This document shows, piece after piece, positions 46,043 through 55,332 of a stretch of 64,000 bases of DNA (position 1 is its first letter; each line of letters opens with the position of its first letter). The position numbers were made by a program, and so were the translations under genes. Below the pieces are notes generated by a model. That model had not been told where the DNA came from. It saw only the letters and a list, made by a program, of their open reading frames with translations, and did not search any database. This DNA is from Desulfobacula sp. Lineage in GTDB: Bacteria; Desulfobacterota; Desulfobacteria; Desulfobacterales; Desulfobacteraceae. The stretch is from contig NZ_JAQYWD010000026.1 of the NCBI RefSeq assembly GCF_030145145.1, positions 30,639 through 94,638 on the forward strand, given 5' to 3'.

Positions 46043-46912
46043 ATGGAGACGATATTTAATCCGAATTTTTGGGTCACTGAGTGGGAAAAAGACAAAAAAA
46101 GTGATACCTACACTGTCCATAAAGGGTTTGCCACTCCGGAATACTGGGACAATGCGGCACGGTCTTATAATCGGAATAAACGGGAAGTCCGGAATCGACG
46201 ACTGGAAAAAACCCTTGATTTTTTCAAAAAAAATGGGCTTTTGTTCGAGGGAATGACCGTCCTTGAAGTCGGGTGCGGGACTGGAATGCTTTCCCTGGAA
46301 CTGGCAAAACAGGGTGCCCGGGTGACAGCCCTTGATTTTTCCCGGGGAATGCTGGACGTATTTAAACAGGATATCCCGGATAACTTGAAAGAACAGATTA
46401 CTCTTCTTCATGAAGACTGGTATAAAATAGACATAGACGCAAACGGTTGGAAAAAGAGCTTTGACCTTGTGATTGCATTCATGTCACCCGGTGTTGCCGG
46501 CCCGGAATCCTTTTATAAATTGATGAGCTGTTCAAAAAAAGGGTGTGCCATCCGGGGCTGGGCAGCAAAAAGAGTCCATCCGGTTCTTTCCGACTTGTGG
46601 CAAAAAATTATGGGAACCCCATTGGCGGATAAACCCCAGAGTATTTTGTATAAGATAAATCTCTTGTTTTCCATGGGGGTCTTTCCGGAGATTACCTTTG
46701 ATACCATTGAATGGGAGCAACCCGTTTCGGTGAAAGATGAATTTGACAGCCAGATGGCCTTTTTTCAAAAGGTCAGCAAAAAACCAGCAGCCGAACTTGA
46801 CCGAATTATCCGCCATTATCTGGCTGCCGTCTCAACAGACAATCAGATTGTCAGACAGCATAAAGGATTGACTGCCACGGCTGTCTGGAAGATAGACGAG
46901 CCCCGTCTGTAA
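46043..46912 (+). CDS. Class I SAM-dependent methyltransferase
   Basis: A 289-residue Rossmann-fold methyltransferase. Motif I is VLEVGCGTGMLSLELAKQG (about residues 75-93), followed by VTALDFSRGMLDVF and FDLVIAFMSPGV. A WDNAARSYNRNK segment before the domain resembles the UbiE/CheR-like start. The substrate is unknown. It starts 7 bp after the RND pump, so may be co-transcribed. Confidence 0.85.
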   Translation: METIFNPNFWVTEWEKDKKSDTYTVHKGFATPEYWDNAARSYNRNKREVRNRRLEKTLDFFKKNGLLFEGMTVLEVGCGTGMLSLELAKQGARVTALDFSRGMLDVFKQDIPDNLKEQITLLHEDWYKIDIDANGWKKSFDLVIAFMSPGVAGPESFYKLMSCSKKGCAIRGWAAKRVHPVLSDLWQKIMGTPLADKPQSILYKINLLFSMGVFPEITFDTIEWEQPVSVKDEFDSQMAFFQKVSKKPAAELDRIIRHYLAAVSTDNQIVRQHKGLTATAVWKIDEPRL

Positions 46913-46932
46913 AGTGGCATATGGTAACGGGA

Positions 46933-47349
46933 TCAGGGCGATTCCGGTTCAATGTCGCTATGGGGGCAGGCATCAATTTTTTTTACAAAATCTTTAAACT
47001 TTTTAAACGTCTGTTTGTCCATGGCATGCTCTATATGACAGGCGGCACGGTCTGCCGTTTCTTCATCCACCTTTAATATTCGATAAAAAAAATCTTTTAA
47101 AAAAATATGCCGGCGTTCTATTTCCAGGGCGATTTTTCGGCCTTCCGGGGTTAACGTCACATACCCATAGGGTTCGTAGTTAATCAACTTGTTGCCGGCA
47201 AGCTTTTTTAACATGCCGGTGACAGACCCTCTTTTGATGTTTAATTTTTCGGCAATATCCTTGGACCGGGCCACGGTTTTTATGGTCTGCAACTCCAGAA
47301 TCGTTTCGAGATAATCTTCAAGGCTTTCTGAAAGGTGTTCTTTTTTCAT
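46933..47349 (-). CDS. DtxR/MntR-family metal-dependent repressor
   Basis: A 138-residue DtxR-type regulator. It has a winged helix (SESLEDYLETILELQ, ARSKDIAEKLNIKRGSVTGMLKKLAGNKLI) and a dimerisation/metal domain (ERRHIFLKDFFYRILKVDEETADRAACHIEHAMD), and lacks the SH3-like third domain, as MntR/TroR do. It is divergent from feoAB, so it is the probable Fe(II)- or Mn(II)-sensing repressor of that operon. Confidence 0.9.
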   Translation of the reverse strand: MKKEHLSESLEDYLETILELQTIKTVARSKDIAEKLNIKRGSVTGMLKKLAGNKLINYEPYGYVTLTPEGRKIALEIERRHIFLKDFFYRILKVDEETADRAACHIEHAMDKQTFKKFKDFVKKIDACPHSDIEPESP

Positions 47350-47431
47350 CAGGGAATGTCTCCGTTAAATGTATTGCTATATGTTTATATCTAATTATTT
47401 AGTAAGTCAAATATTTATTATGCTGAAAGAG

Positions 47432-47462
47432 CTAATTTTTTATTGACACAAATAAAAGTTAG
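47432..47462. promoter_or_regulatory. Candidate operator/promoter of the feo operon
   Basis: CTAATTTTTTATT (47432-47444) and AAATAAAAGTTAG (47450-47462) are inverted arms, 10 of 13 positions complementary, around GACAC. The dyad overlaps a TTGACA -35 box. It lies between the divergent DtxR-type regulator and feoA, the right place for a metal-dependent repressor. Confidence 0.45.
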
Positions 47463-47523
47463 GAGTAAAAAACATTTTACGGTTTACAAAATTTAACGAG
47501 TCTTTACAAACAAGGAATGGACT

Positions 47524-47757
47524 GTGGGAAAAATTAATCTAAGGCAGATGAAGATAAATCAAAAAGGGATCATTTCCCGTGTAAGCGCAAATGGTGAGCT
47601 TGGCAGGCGGCTCAGGGATATGGGATTAATTCCAGGCAAGACCATCACTGTAAACGGCAGGGCCCCGCTATATGATCCGGTTTCGTTAAAGATTATGGGA
47701 TTTACGTTGACACTTCGGAATAATGAAGCAGATCATATAGATGTAGAGGTGTTATAA
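47524..47757 (+). CDS. feoA: Ferrous iron transport protein FeoA
   Basis: A 77-residue SH3-like FeoA (LRQMKINQKGIISRV, LGRRLRDMGLIPGKTITV, LRNNEADHIDVE), a cytoplasmic partner of FeoB. The start is GTG at 47524 with AGGA 8 bp upstream. It ends 1 bp before feoB. Divergent from the DtxR-type regulator. Confidence 0.94.
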   Translation: MGKINLRQMKINQKGIISRVSANGELGRRLRDMGLIPGKTITVNGRAPLYDPVSLKIMGFTLTLRNNEADHIDVEVL

Positions 47758-47758
47758 A

Positions 47759-49963
47759 ATGAATACAGCCATCGCATTGGCGGGGAACCCCAACTCTGGT
47801 AAAACCACTCTTTTTAATGAATTAACGGGTGCCAGGCAGCATGTGGGCAACTATCCGGGAGTCACCGTCGAGAAGAAACAGGGATACTATCAGGGGGATA
47901 TGGGTGCATTTGACATTATTGATCTTCCGGGAACCTATTCTTTGACAGCCTATTCCCTGGAAGAGGTTGTGGCCAGAAATTTTCTGGTGAATGAGATCCC
48001 CTCGATGATTGTGAATATCGTTGATGCATCCAATCTTGAAAGACACCTTTATCTGACGGTCCAGTTCATGGAAATGGGTATCCCGATTTGCATTGCCCTG
48101 AACATGATGGATGTTGCAAAAAAAAGAAGAATGGAAATCGATATTGACACGCTTTCAAGCCTGTTGAACATTCCGGTTGTTCCCATCATTGCCCGGCGAG
48201 GTAAAGGTAAAAAAAAACTCATGCAGACGGTTGCCACGGCTGCTCATAAACGGGTTGAACCATTAACGATTTCCTATGGACAGGATATGGATAAAGCCCT
48301 GGATGAAATGGAAGAGATCATTCAATCCAAAGGCTTTCTAACGGATAAATATCGGGCCCGATGGACGGCATTAAAATATCTTGAGAAGGATCATCAGATC
48401 ATTGAATTGGGATATAAAATGGATGCAGCCGTTGCCCGGCAGCTGGATCATATCGTTCAAGGCGTTGCAAAGCATCTGTCTGCCACCCTTGATATCCATC
48501 CTGAGGGGGTGATTGCAGATCAGCGGTACGGATATGTGAATTCCATACTCAAACAGGGGGTTCTCAAGGTTTATCAAGAGGAAAACAGGCTTCAGCTTTC
48601 GGATAAAATAGATCGGGTTATGATCCATCGGTTTTTTGGGCCCGTTATCATGGTAGCCGTATTAATGGGACTGTATCAGTTTATTTTTTCCTATAGCGGG
48701 ATTCCGGTCGCCTGGTTTGAATCTTTTTTCGGCTGGGTCTCGGGTATGGCAGACGACGTGCTGCCCGAAGGGGTATTAAAATCCCTGGTGATATCAGGGA
48801 TCATTGATGGCGTTGGCGGGGTTTTGGGGTTTGTGCCCTTGATCATGTTCATGTTTTTTGGCATTTCATTTCTGGAAGATTCCGGATACCTTGCCCGAAT
48901 GTCCTTTATGCTGGATCGGGTGTTCAGGATGTTCGGTCTTCATGGGGGGTCTGTCATGGCATTTATCGTGTCCGGCGGTATTGCCGGGGGATGTGCCGTG
49001 CCCGGGGTCATGGCCACTCGGACCCTGAAATCGCCAAGAGAACGACTGGCAACACTTTTAACGGTGCCGTTCATGAGCTGTGGCGCAAAACTGCCCGTGT
49101 TTGCCCTCCTGGTGGCCGCCTTTTTTGCTGAACACCAGGCCCCGGTCATGTTGTTGATCACACTGATCTCCTGGCTTGGCGCTCTTTTGGTGGCCAGGCT
49201 TCTCAGGTCCACACTTATCAAAGGTGAATCAACCCCATTTGTAATGGAACTTCCTCCCTATCGGCTTCCCACCATGAAAGGACTTTTAATTCATACCTGG
49301 GAAAGAACCTGGCAGTATATGAAAAAGGCCGGGACCGTAATTTTAGGGATTTCCATTGTTTTATGGGCCATGATGACCTTCCCGGGATTGGAGGAGGCCC
49401 AGGTGAAAAAATTTGAAGATCAGAGAACGGCCATCTCATCCGTGACGTCGGCTCAGGTGTTGACTGACATAGGGACACGCGAAAAAAAAATGCTGACAGC
49501 CGAGGCCCTTAGGGTAAAAAACGGGTTGTTACAGATTGATATCGCCCATGCCCAGGCAGTGCTCAAGCACTCCATTGCGGGTCGTGTGGGGACAGCCGTT
49601 GAAAGCATCACCCGGTTTGCCGGTTTTGACTGGCGCACCAATATTGCCTTGATCGGTGGAATCGCAGCAAAAGAGGTGGTCGTTTCCACCCTGGGAATAG
49701 CCTATTCTCTGGGAGCGGTTGATCCGGATCAAACAAGCTCTCTTTCGGACAGACTTAAAACTGAAAACGGCTGGGGGCCTTTGACGGCATTCAGTCTGAT
49801 TTTGTTTACGATTTTTTATTCACCCTGTTTTGTGACGGTGGTCTGTATCGCAAGGGAATCCGGATCATGGAAGTGGGCTGCGTTTTCTGTTGTTTTCAAT
49901 ACATCGCTTGCGTTGACAATTTCTATTGTTTTTTATCAGGTTGGAATGTTTATTTCGAATTAA
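47759..49963 (+). CDS. feoB: Ferrous iron transporter FeoB
   Basis: A 734-residue Fe(II) transporter. The N-terminal G domain has G1 GNPNSGKT (residues 9-16), a G2-like VGNYPGVTVE, G3 DLPG (55-58) and a G4 NMMD. A GDI helical domain follows, and then the membrane region from about residue 285 with two nucleoside-recognition (Gate) repeats (FLEDSGYLARMSFMLDR, FMSCGAKLPVFALL, NIALIGGIAAKEVVVSTLG). Typical length. It is followed 18 bp later by the small Cys-rich protein. Confidence 0.97.
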   Translation: MNTAIALAGNPNSGKTTLFNELTGARQHVGNYPGVTVEKKQGYYQGDMGAFDIIDLPGTYSLTAYSLEEVVARNFLVNEIPSMIVNIVDASNLERHLYLTVQFMEMGIPICIALNMMDVAKKRRMEIDIDTLSSLLNIPVVPIIARRGKGKKKLMQTVATAAHKRVEPLTISYGQDMDKALDEMEEIIQSKGFLTDKYRARWTALKYLEKDHQIIELGYKMDAAVARQLDHIVQGVAKHLSATLDIHPEGVIADQRYGYVNSILKQGVLKVYQEENRLQLSDKIDRVMIHRFFGPVIMVAVLMGLYQFIFSYSGIPVAWFESFFGWVSGMADDVLPEGVLKSLVISGIIDGVGGVLGFVPLIMFMFFGISFLEDSGYLARMSFMLDRVFRMFGLHGGSVMAFIVSGGIAGGCAVPGVMATRTLKSPRERLATLLTVPFMSCGAKLPVFALLVAAFFAEHQAPVMLLITLISWLGALLVARLLRSTLIKGESTPFVMELPPYRLPTMKGLLIHTWERTWQYMKKAGTVILGISIVLWAMMTFPGLEEAQVKKFEDQRTAISSVTSAQVLTDIGTREKKMLTAEALRVKNGLLQIDIAHAQAVLKHSIAGRVGTAVESITRFAGFDWRTNIALIGGIAAKEVVVSTLGIAYSLGAVDPDQTSSLSDRLKTENGWGPLTAFSLILFTIFYSPCFVTVVCIARESGSWKWAAFSVVFNTSLALTISIVFYQVGMFISN

Positions 49964-49981
49964 AAAAAAGGAAAAAAGACC

Positions 49982-50158
49982 ATGGATGAAATTATCGTTG
50001 GGATTATCGTGGCCGGTGCCATTATCTTTACCGTTAAAAACGCTGTGAATACCTACCAGGGAAAGAGATCCTGTGATTGTGGCAGTGGGTGTTCCTGTGC
50101 CTCAAAAGATTCCTGTCCCCAGGCGCTTCAACGGACAAATAAAAGAATAGAGGGGTGA
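49982..50158 (+). CDS. FeoB-associated Cys-rich membrane protein
   Basis: A 58-residue gene missed by length-limited ORF calls. One membrane helix (MDEIIVGIIVAGAIIFTV) is followed by a short Cys-rich tail, CDCGSGCSCASKDSC, with five cysteines in 15 residues. This matches the FeoB-associated Cys-rich family often found directly after feoB. It may bind Fe(II) or tune FeoB; the function is not established. An AAAAAGGAAAAAAG sequence provides the ribosome binding site. Confidence 0.85.
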   Translation: MDEIIVGIIVAGAIIFTVKNAVNTYQGKRSCDCGSGCSCASKDSCPQALQRTNKRIEG

Positions 50159-50217
50159 AAATTCATATTATTCGGTGGGCAGCCGGTTAAAGATAGCGGG
50201 AGTTTTCTTTTTTTAGG

Positions 50218-50245
50218 TTGTCAGATGCTAGAATAATATTATAAT
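50218..50245 (+). promoter_or_regulatory. Predicted promoter of lon
   Basis: TTGTCA (50218-50223), a 16-bp spacer and a perfect TATAAT (50240-50245), about 50 bp before the lon start. No heat-shock (sigma-32-like) promoter was evident. Confidence 0.6.
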
Positions 50246-50295
50246 AAAGGCATATTCACTATGACGATAACATCAATTTTTCTATGAGGTGCTTA

Positions 50296-52695
50296 ATGAC
50301 TGATGACAATACACCGATTACCCCCGAAATAGTTGAAGATGAGAATGAAAAGAAAGACGGACAACTGGTTCAGCAAAACGTGAAACCGGAGATTTTATAC
50401 CTGATTCCCATAACCGGCCGGCCGCATTTGCCGGCTCAGGTTCAACCCCTTATGGTCAGCAAGAAAAGATGGGAAGAAACGCTGACAAAAGCAAACAAAG
50501 ATACAAAAGGGCTTTTGGGGCTTGCCTATCTAAAAGAAGTGAAGGGGAAATACGTGTACAAAGACGATTTTCCTAAAGTCGGCTGTGTCATCAGGATGAT
50601 GAATATGGTTGACGTTCAAGGGAATATCCAGTTTATCGCCCAGGGGCTTGAAAGATTTCGTATTAAACGGTTCCTTTCGGACAAGCCGCCTTTTGTGGTT
50701 GAGGTGGAGTATTTTGAAAAAATAAAGGAAAACGAAGATGAGCTCAAGGCGTATGCCATTGCCATTATCAATTCCATCAAGCAATTGCTGTCATTAAATC
50801 CGCTATACTCTGAAGAAGTAAGGCAATACCTAGGGATGTTCAGTCCGGATCAACCGTCGCCGCTGACAGATTTTGCAGCGGGAATTACCACGGCATCCGG
50901 GGATGCGTTGCAGGAAGTGTTAGAACTTGTTTCTGTCAGGGAACGCATGAAAAAAGTGATGATGCTGCTGCAGAAAGAAATAGAAATCGCCAAGCTTCAA
51001 AGCCAGATCCAAAAAGACGTCAACACCCAGGTGGATGATAATAAACGAAAGTTTTTTTTAAAAGAACAGCTCAAGGCAATTCAAAAAGAGCTGGGATTGC
51101 AGAAAGATGACAAAACCTCTGATGTGGATAAATTTAAAGCAAAATTTGCAGACCTGACACCCCCCGAACATGTGGTGAAACGGTTTGATGAGGAGATTGA
51201 AAAATTATCCGTTCTCGAGACCGGCTCTTCAGAATACGGGGTCACCAGAAATTACCTGGATTGGATCACCTCTTTTCCCTGGGGGGTCCATTCCGAAGAT
51301 AATATTGATATTCAACGGGCAGAAGAAGTTCTTGACCGGGATCATTCAGGGCTGTCGGACGTCAAAGAACGGATCATAGAATTTTTTGCTGCCGGGGTTT
51401 ATAAAAAAGATATTTCCGGCTCCATTATCCTGTTTGTGGGCCCTCCGGGTGTGGGGAAAACCTCCATTGGAAAATCCATTGCTGAAGCCCTTGGTAGAAA
51501 ATTTTACCGGTTCAGTCTGGGGGGGATGCGGGATGAGGCTGAGATCAAAGGGCATCGAAGAACCTATGTGGGGGCATTGCCCGGAAGACTGGTCCAGGCG
51601 TTAAAGGATACTGAGGTGTCAAATCCGGTGATCATGCTGGATGAGGTGGATAAAATCGGTGCCTCTTACCAGGGAGATCCGGCCTCGGCATTGCTGGAGG
51701 TCCTTGATCCTGAACAGAACACTGAATTTATGGATCACTACATGGATCTTCGTATTGATTTGTCAAAAGTCTTATTCATCTGCACGGCCAACCAGCTGGA
51801 TACCATTCCCGGACCACTTCTGGACAGGATGGACCGGATTAACCTGTCCGGTTATATTACGGAAGAAAAAATGGAAATTGCCAGAAAGCACCTGTGGCCC
51901 AAACTTTTAAAACGAAATAAGCTGACAACCAAGATCATCACCATTACAGATCCGACCATTCGGTTTCTTATTGAGGGATATGCCAGGGAAGCCGGGGTCC
52001 GGGGGTTGGAAAAGCTGTTGAATAAAATCATCAGAAAAAGCATTGTGAGCATATTAAAAGAGAAAAAAGAGAAGGTCCGGGTCAACATTCAATCCCTGGA
52101 AGATTACCTGGGGCCGCCGATTTTTAAACATGAAAAGCAGATGTCGGGTGTCGGCGTGGTGACCGGTCTTGCCTGGACCCAGCTCGGGGGAGTGACCCTT
52201 CCCATTGAGGCTGTCCGGGTCCATGAAAAAGTTGCGGGATTTAAACTGACCGGAAAACTCGGCGATGTGATGCAGGAGTCTGCCACCATTGCCTATAGCT
52301 TTGTCAGGGCAAATACGGGATCCTTTAAAATCAGTAAAGAATATTTTGATAAGGCGTTTATCCATATCCATGTGCCTGAAGGCGCAACCCCAAAAGACGG
52401 TCCCAGTGCCGGGGTCACCATTACAACGGCACTGGTTTCCCTTGCCACCCGAAAAGTGATCAACCGTCCCCTTGCCATGACAGGAGAGATTACCTTGACC
52501 GGAAAAGTCCTTCCCGTGGGAGGCATAAAAGAGAAGATCATTGCGGCACGACGGTCCGGTATCCAGGAGATTATTCTGCCCGACGGATGTATCCCTGAGT
52601 TTAAAATGCTTCCCGATCATATAAAAGAGGGCATTACCTTTCATTTTGCAAAAAAATACAAAGACGTGTTTAAGATCGTATTTAATGACCTCTAA
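50296..52695 (+). CDS. lon: ATP-dependent Lon protease
   Basis: A 799-residue LonA. An N-terminal LON substrate domain (about 35-230) and a coiled coil (about 230-280) precede the AAA+ module, with Walker A GPPGVGKTS and Walker B VIMLDEVDKIG. The protease domain has catalytic S704 (KDGPSAG) and the GGIKEK lysine K747. The start is set at ATG 50296 because GAGGTG lies 5 bp upstream; the ATG at 50284 lacks one. It degrades damaged and regulatory proteins in the cytosol. The stop overlaps the next gene by 11 bp. Confidence 0.97.
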   Translation: MTDDNTPITPEIVEDENEKKDGQLVQQNVKPEILYLIPITGRPHLPAQVQPLMVSKKRWEETLTKANKDTKGLLGLAYLKEVKGKYVYKDDFPKVGCVIRMMNMVDVQGNIQFIAQGLERFRIKRFLSDKPPFVVEVEYFEKIKENEDELKAYAIAIINSIKQLLSLNPLYSEEVRQYLGMFSPDQPSPLTDFAAGITTASGDALQEVLELVSVRERMKKVMMLLQKEIEIAKLQSQIQKDVNTQVDDNKRKFFLKEQLKAIQKELGLQKDDKTSDVDKFKAKFADLTPPEHVVKRFDEEIEKLSVLETGSSEYGVTRNYLDWITSFPWGVHSEDNIDIQRAEEVLDRDHSGLSDVKERIIEFFAAGVYKKDISGSIILFVGPPGVGKTSIGKSIAEALGRKFYRFSLGGMRDEAEIKGHRRTYVGALPGRLVQALKDTEVSNPVIMLDEVDKIGASYQGDPASALLEVLDPEQNTEFMDHYMDLRIDLSKVLFICTANQLDTIPGPLLDRMDRINLSGYITEEKMEIARKHLWPKLLKRNKLTTKIITITDPTIRFLIEGYAREAGVRGLEKLLNKIIRKSIVSILKEKKEKVRVNIQSLEDYLGPPIFKHEKQMSGVGVVTGLAWTQLGGVTLPIEAVRVHEKVAGFKLTGKLGDVMQESATIAYSFVRANTGSFKISKEYFDKAFIHIHVPEGATPKDGPSAGVTITTALVSLATRKVINRPLAMTGEITLTGKVLPVGGIKEKIIAARRSGIQEIILPDGCIPEFKMLPDHIKEGITFHFAKKYKDVFKIVFNDL

Positions 52696-53377
52696 AGCCG
52701 TCATTGTTTTTTTAAAGGCCCCTGAAACGGGCAGGGTAAAAACAAGGCTTTCCCAGTCATTAAACACGACGTTTGTGCTGGACCTGTATAAAGGGTTTGT
52801 CGTGGATACGCTGGACGTACTGGAATCGGCCCAAGATACATTCCTTTACGTCTGGCCTCCGGGAAAAGCGGAGGCGCTTCAAAAGTGGCTTGGCAGTCAA
52901 TATCTGTTTTGTCCCCAGCAAGGCGAGGATCTTGGTCAGCGGATGGGCAATGCCTTTGCAGACATTTTTAAACGAGGATATGATGCGGCCTTACTCGTCG
53001 GTACGGATATACCGGAACTCACCCCAGCATTGATTTCCCGGGCCGAGACGGCTCTTCAAACCACCGATGCTGTGATCGGGCCCTCAAGTGACGGTGGGTA
53101 TTATTTGATAGGGTTTCAAAAATCTGGTTTTTCAACAAGCGTTTTTAAGGATATTGACTGGTCCACGCCTGCCGTGCTGGATCAGACGCGACAGGCCATG
53201 AACCATCTGTCCCTGCGTTATGAACTGCTGACTGAAATGGATGATATTGATACGCCGGAAGATTTGAATGCCTTGATGGCGAGGGTGAAAAAAGGGGGCA
53301 CCATCGGCATGCAAACGCTTAAGGTGCTGACGTTATATGCAGACGGATATATCCATTATCATACCGGTATTAAATGA
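52685..53377 (+). CDS. TIGR04282-type glycosyltransferase
   Basis: A 230-residue protein of the DUF2064/TIGR04282 group, starting at MTSKAVIVFLKAPETGRVKTRLSQ. GEDLGQRMGNAF, LLVGTDIPELTPALI and IGPSSDGGYYLIGF are family blocks with a nucleotide-sugar-transferase fold. The family is named for a proposed role in arsenosugar biosynthesis, though many members lack proof. The start at 52685 overlaps lon by 11 bp, and the end overlaps the next glycosyltransferase by 41 bp. Confidence 0.82.
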   Translation: MTSKAVIVFLKAPETGRVKTRLSQSLNTTFVLDLYKGFVVDTLDVLESAQDTFLYVWPPGKAEALQKWLGSQYLFCPQQGEDLGQRMGNAFADIFKRGYDAALLVGTDIPELTPALISRAETALQTTDAVIGPSSDGGYYLIGFQKSGFSTSVFKDIDWSTPAVLDQTRQAMNHLSLRYELLTEMDDIDTPEDLNALMARVKKGGTIGMQTLKVLTLYADGYIHYHTGIK

Positions 53378-54053
53378 ACAGGATCAGATATGCCGGATAC
53401 TGTCAGCGATTTTTCAGCAGGCGTTTCCAGGAAAACTTGAAGTAATTGTGGTGGATGGCAGCAAGGAGGGAACGACCCTTTGCTGTATTAAAAATCAAGC
53501 TGTTATCCCTCTAATGTCCCCTCCGGGAAGGGGGTGCCAGATGAATTCCGGTGCCCGAATTGCTTGCGGCAGGATTCTATTATTCCTTCATTGTGATACC
53601 CGCCTGCCGGAAGGCGGGTTGGCAGCCGTGCAGACCGTCATGCAGAATCCATCCGTAAAAGCCGGTGCCTTTGACCTGTCGATTGATGGAAAAGGCCTTT
53701 TTTACAGGATGGTTGAACGGACCGCGTCTGTCCGGTCCCGCCTCACAAAGATCCCCTATGGAGACCAGGCGATTTTTATCCGGAAAAATTATTTTCACCG
53801 CATGGGTCAGTATCGTGAAATACCCATCATGGAGGATGTCGACCTGATGCAAAGAATTAAACAGGACAACGGCCGAATAACATTTTTAAATACCCGGGTA
53901 TCCACCTCTCCAAGGAGATGGGAAGAAGAAGGAAAGGTCTACGGCACCCTTAGAAACTGGGTGATTTCAGCCTTGTATCTTTTGGGCACGAAACCTGAAA
54001 AACTGGCCGCGGTCTATAAAAATTTTTCCGGTGCCCCCCCTGGCAGGCAGTGA
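53337..54053 (+). CDS. TIGR04283-type family 2 glycosyltransferase
   Basis: A 238-residue GT2 (GT-A) protein: ISIIIPVLNEQDQICRIL, EVIVVDGSKEG and LLFLHCDTRLPEGG, where the DxD position reads CDT. IPYGDQAIFIRKNYFHRMG and IPIMEDVDLMQRIK follow. It pairs with TIGR04282 proteins in many genomes, as here (41-bp overlap, hence coupled). A small GC palindrome at about 53600-53620 lies inside the coding region. A role in arsenosugar formation is only the family label; no ArsM or radical SAM partner is adjacent. Confidence 0.83.
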   Translation: MQTDISIIIPVLNEQDQICRILSAIFQQAFPGKLEVIVVDGSKEGTTLCCIKNQAVIPLMSPPGRGCQMNSGARIACGRILLFLHCDTRLPEGGLAAVQTVMQNPSVKAGAFDLSIDGKGLFYRMVERTASVRSRLTKIPYGDQAIFIRKNYFHRMGQYREIPIMEDVDLMQRIKQDNGRITFLNTRVSTSPRRWEEEGKVYGTLRNWVISALYLLGTKPEKLAAVYKNFSGAPPGRQ

Positions 54054-54105
54054 GTTAAACTGCCCGCAGATGATATGAAAAAAGCATTTCCAGGAAAAGA
54101 CGGTC

Positions 54106-55086
54106 CTAAATCAATTCTTTTATTCTGGACCAGGCATCCTGGGGCAAGTGGGCACCCATGACCTGGCAGACCTCATAGCCGCAAGCGGAGGCAATTTTCC
54201 CGCTTTTTTCAATGGGAAATCCATGGGCAATGCCAAAAAGAAATCCAGCCGCCCAGAGATCGCCTGCTCCGGTGGTATCAATGGGTGCATTTCCTTGCTG
54301 GGCATGGATTCTTGTGATATGGCCCTGGTGGGAGATATAACTGCCCCTTTCACCAAGCTTCAATACAGCATAGGAGGCCTGTTCGGATAATTTTTCAATG
54401 GCTTTTTGTTCATCCGCGTGTCCGGTATACGCCTTTGCTTCATCTTCATTGGCGATGAGGATATCAACAAAGTCTTTGACAATATCTTCAAGGATTTCTC
54501 TTGAGGCATTGACCACCTCAAAACTGGCCAGGTCCAGGGCGATGAGAGACCCTGCCGCCTTGGCAGCAGTGAGTGCGGCCATCATCAGATCTTTGTTGAA
54601 TAACAGATATCCTTCAATCATGGAAATGGCAGTGTCTTTAAACATGTCGGGACTTATGAGAGCGGGATCCAGTTCCGTGGATGCCCCCAGAAAGGTGAAC
54701 ATGGAGCGCTGGGCATCCGGTGTGATGACGGATAAGACCTTACCTGTCGGAGAGTCGGAGATTGACACCAGTGGTTCAACATTGCAGTTGGCCACCAGTT
54801 CTTCAAACGTTTGACCATGGGCATCATTTCCCCTTCTGCCGATAAATCGGGCATCACCGCCAAGATTACCGACACCCACAATGGTATTGCATGCAGCACC
54901 GCCGGGGACAACAACAGGTGTTTGGGTCGTTTCGATTAATATCTGCTGGATATCTCTATCTTCTACAAGGGTCATTCCCCCTTTTTCTTTTCCAAGGGCC
55001 GTTAAAAATGCATCGGATTCATTGGTTAAAATGTCAACAAGTGCAGATCCAATTCCTGTAATTCTCGTTACTCTGTTTTCCGGCAT
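54106..55086 (-). CDS. PfkB-family kinase, probable adenosine kinase
   Basis: A 326-residue ribokinase-fold enzyme. VVPGGAACNTIVGVGNLGGDARFIGRRGNDAHG is the PfkB signature 1 region. The anion-hole and catalytic-Asp motif is DTTGAGDLWAAGFLFG. The start at 55086 (MPENRVTRITGIGSALVD) has GGAGAG directly upstream, better than upstream in-frame ATGs to 55155. Being next to metK and ahcY, it probably phosphorylates the adenosine released by SAH hydrolase, pulling that reaction forward. Sugar specificity was not tested. Confidence 0.85.
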   Translation of the reverse strand: MPENRVTRITGIGSALVDILTNESDAFLTALGKEKGGMTLVEDRDIQQILIETTQTPVVVPGGAACNTIVGVGNLGGDARFIGRRGNDAHGQTFEELVANCNVEPLVSISDSPTGKVLSVITPDAQRSMFTFLGASTELDPALISPDMFKDTAISMIEGYLLFNKDLMMAALTAAKAAGSLIALDLASFEVVNASREILEDIVKDFVDILIANEDEAKAYTGHADEQKAIEKLSEQASYAVLKLGERGSYISHQGHITRIHAQQGNAPIDTTGAGDLWAAGFLFGIAHGFPIEKSGKIASACGYEVCQVMGAHLPQDAWSRIKELI

Positions 55087-55235
55087 GGTCTCTCCAAACA
55101 TGTCAATGTCGTTATTATAGGGTTTGCATAACATCACAAGCATAAACGCTCTCAAACAATAAAATTTATGGGGTGATTGTCAAGTGATTTGTTCAGTTCC
55201 CAACAAAAATAAGACCCAAGTCGGGTATCGTATCA

Positions 55236-55264
55236 TTGACAAAGAGAAAATAAAAACTTATTAA
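55236..55264 (+). promoter_or_regulatory. Predicted promoter of metK
   Basis: TTGACA (55236-55241), a 17-bp spacer and TATTAA (55259-55264), leaving a leader of about 60 nt. The leader is AT-rich and I recognise no SAM or SAH riboswitch fold in it. Confidence 0.55.
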
Positions 55265-55332
55265 TTAAAAATTTAAATATAATACAGTTATATTGTAAAT
55301 ATAGTTATCTCTAAGATAAAAGGAGTCTCTAA

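Noticed and set aside
53597..53620. GC palindrome (CCCGCC...GGCGGG) as a repeat element
   Set aside because: It lies inside the conserved CDTRLPEGG coding segment of the glycosyltransferase and is explained by codon choice.
55156..55332. SAM riboswitch before metK
   Set aside because: The leader is AT-rich with only a short ACCC/GGGT hairpin; no conserved SAM-binding core is visible.
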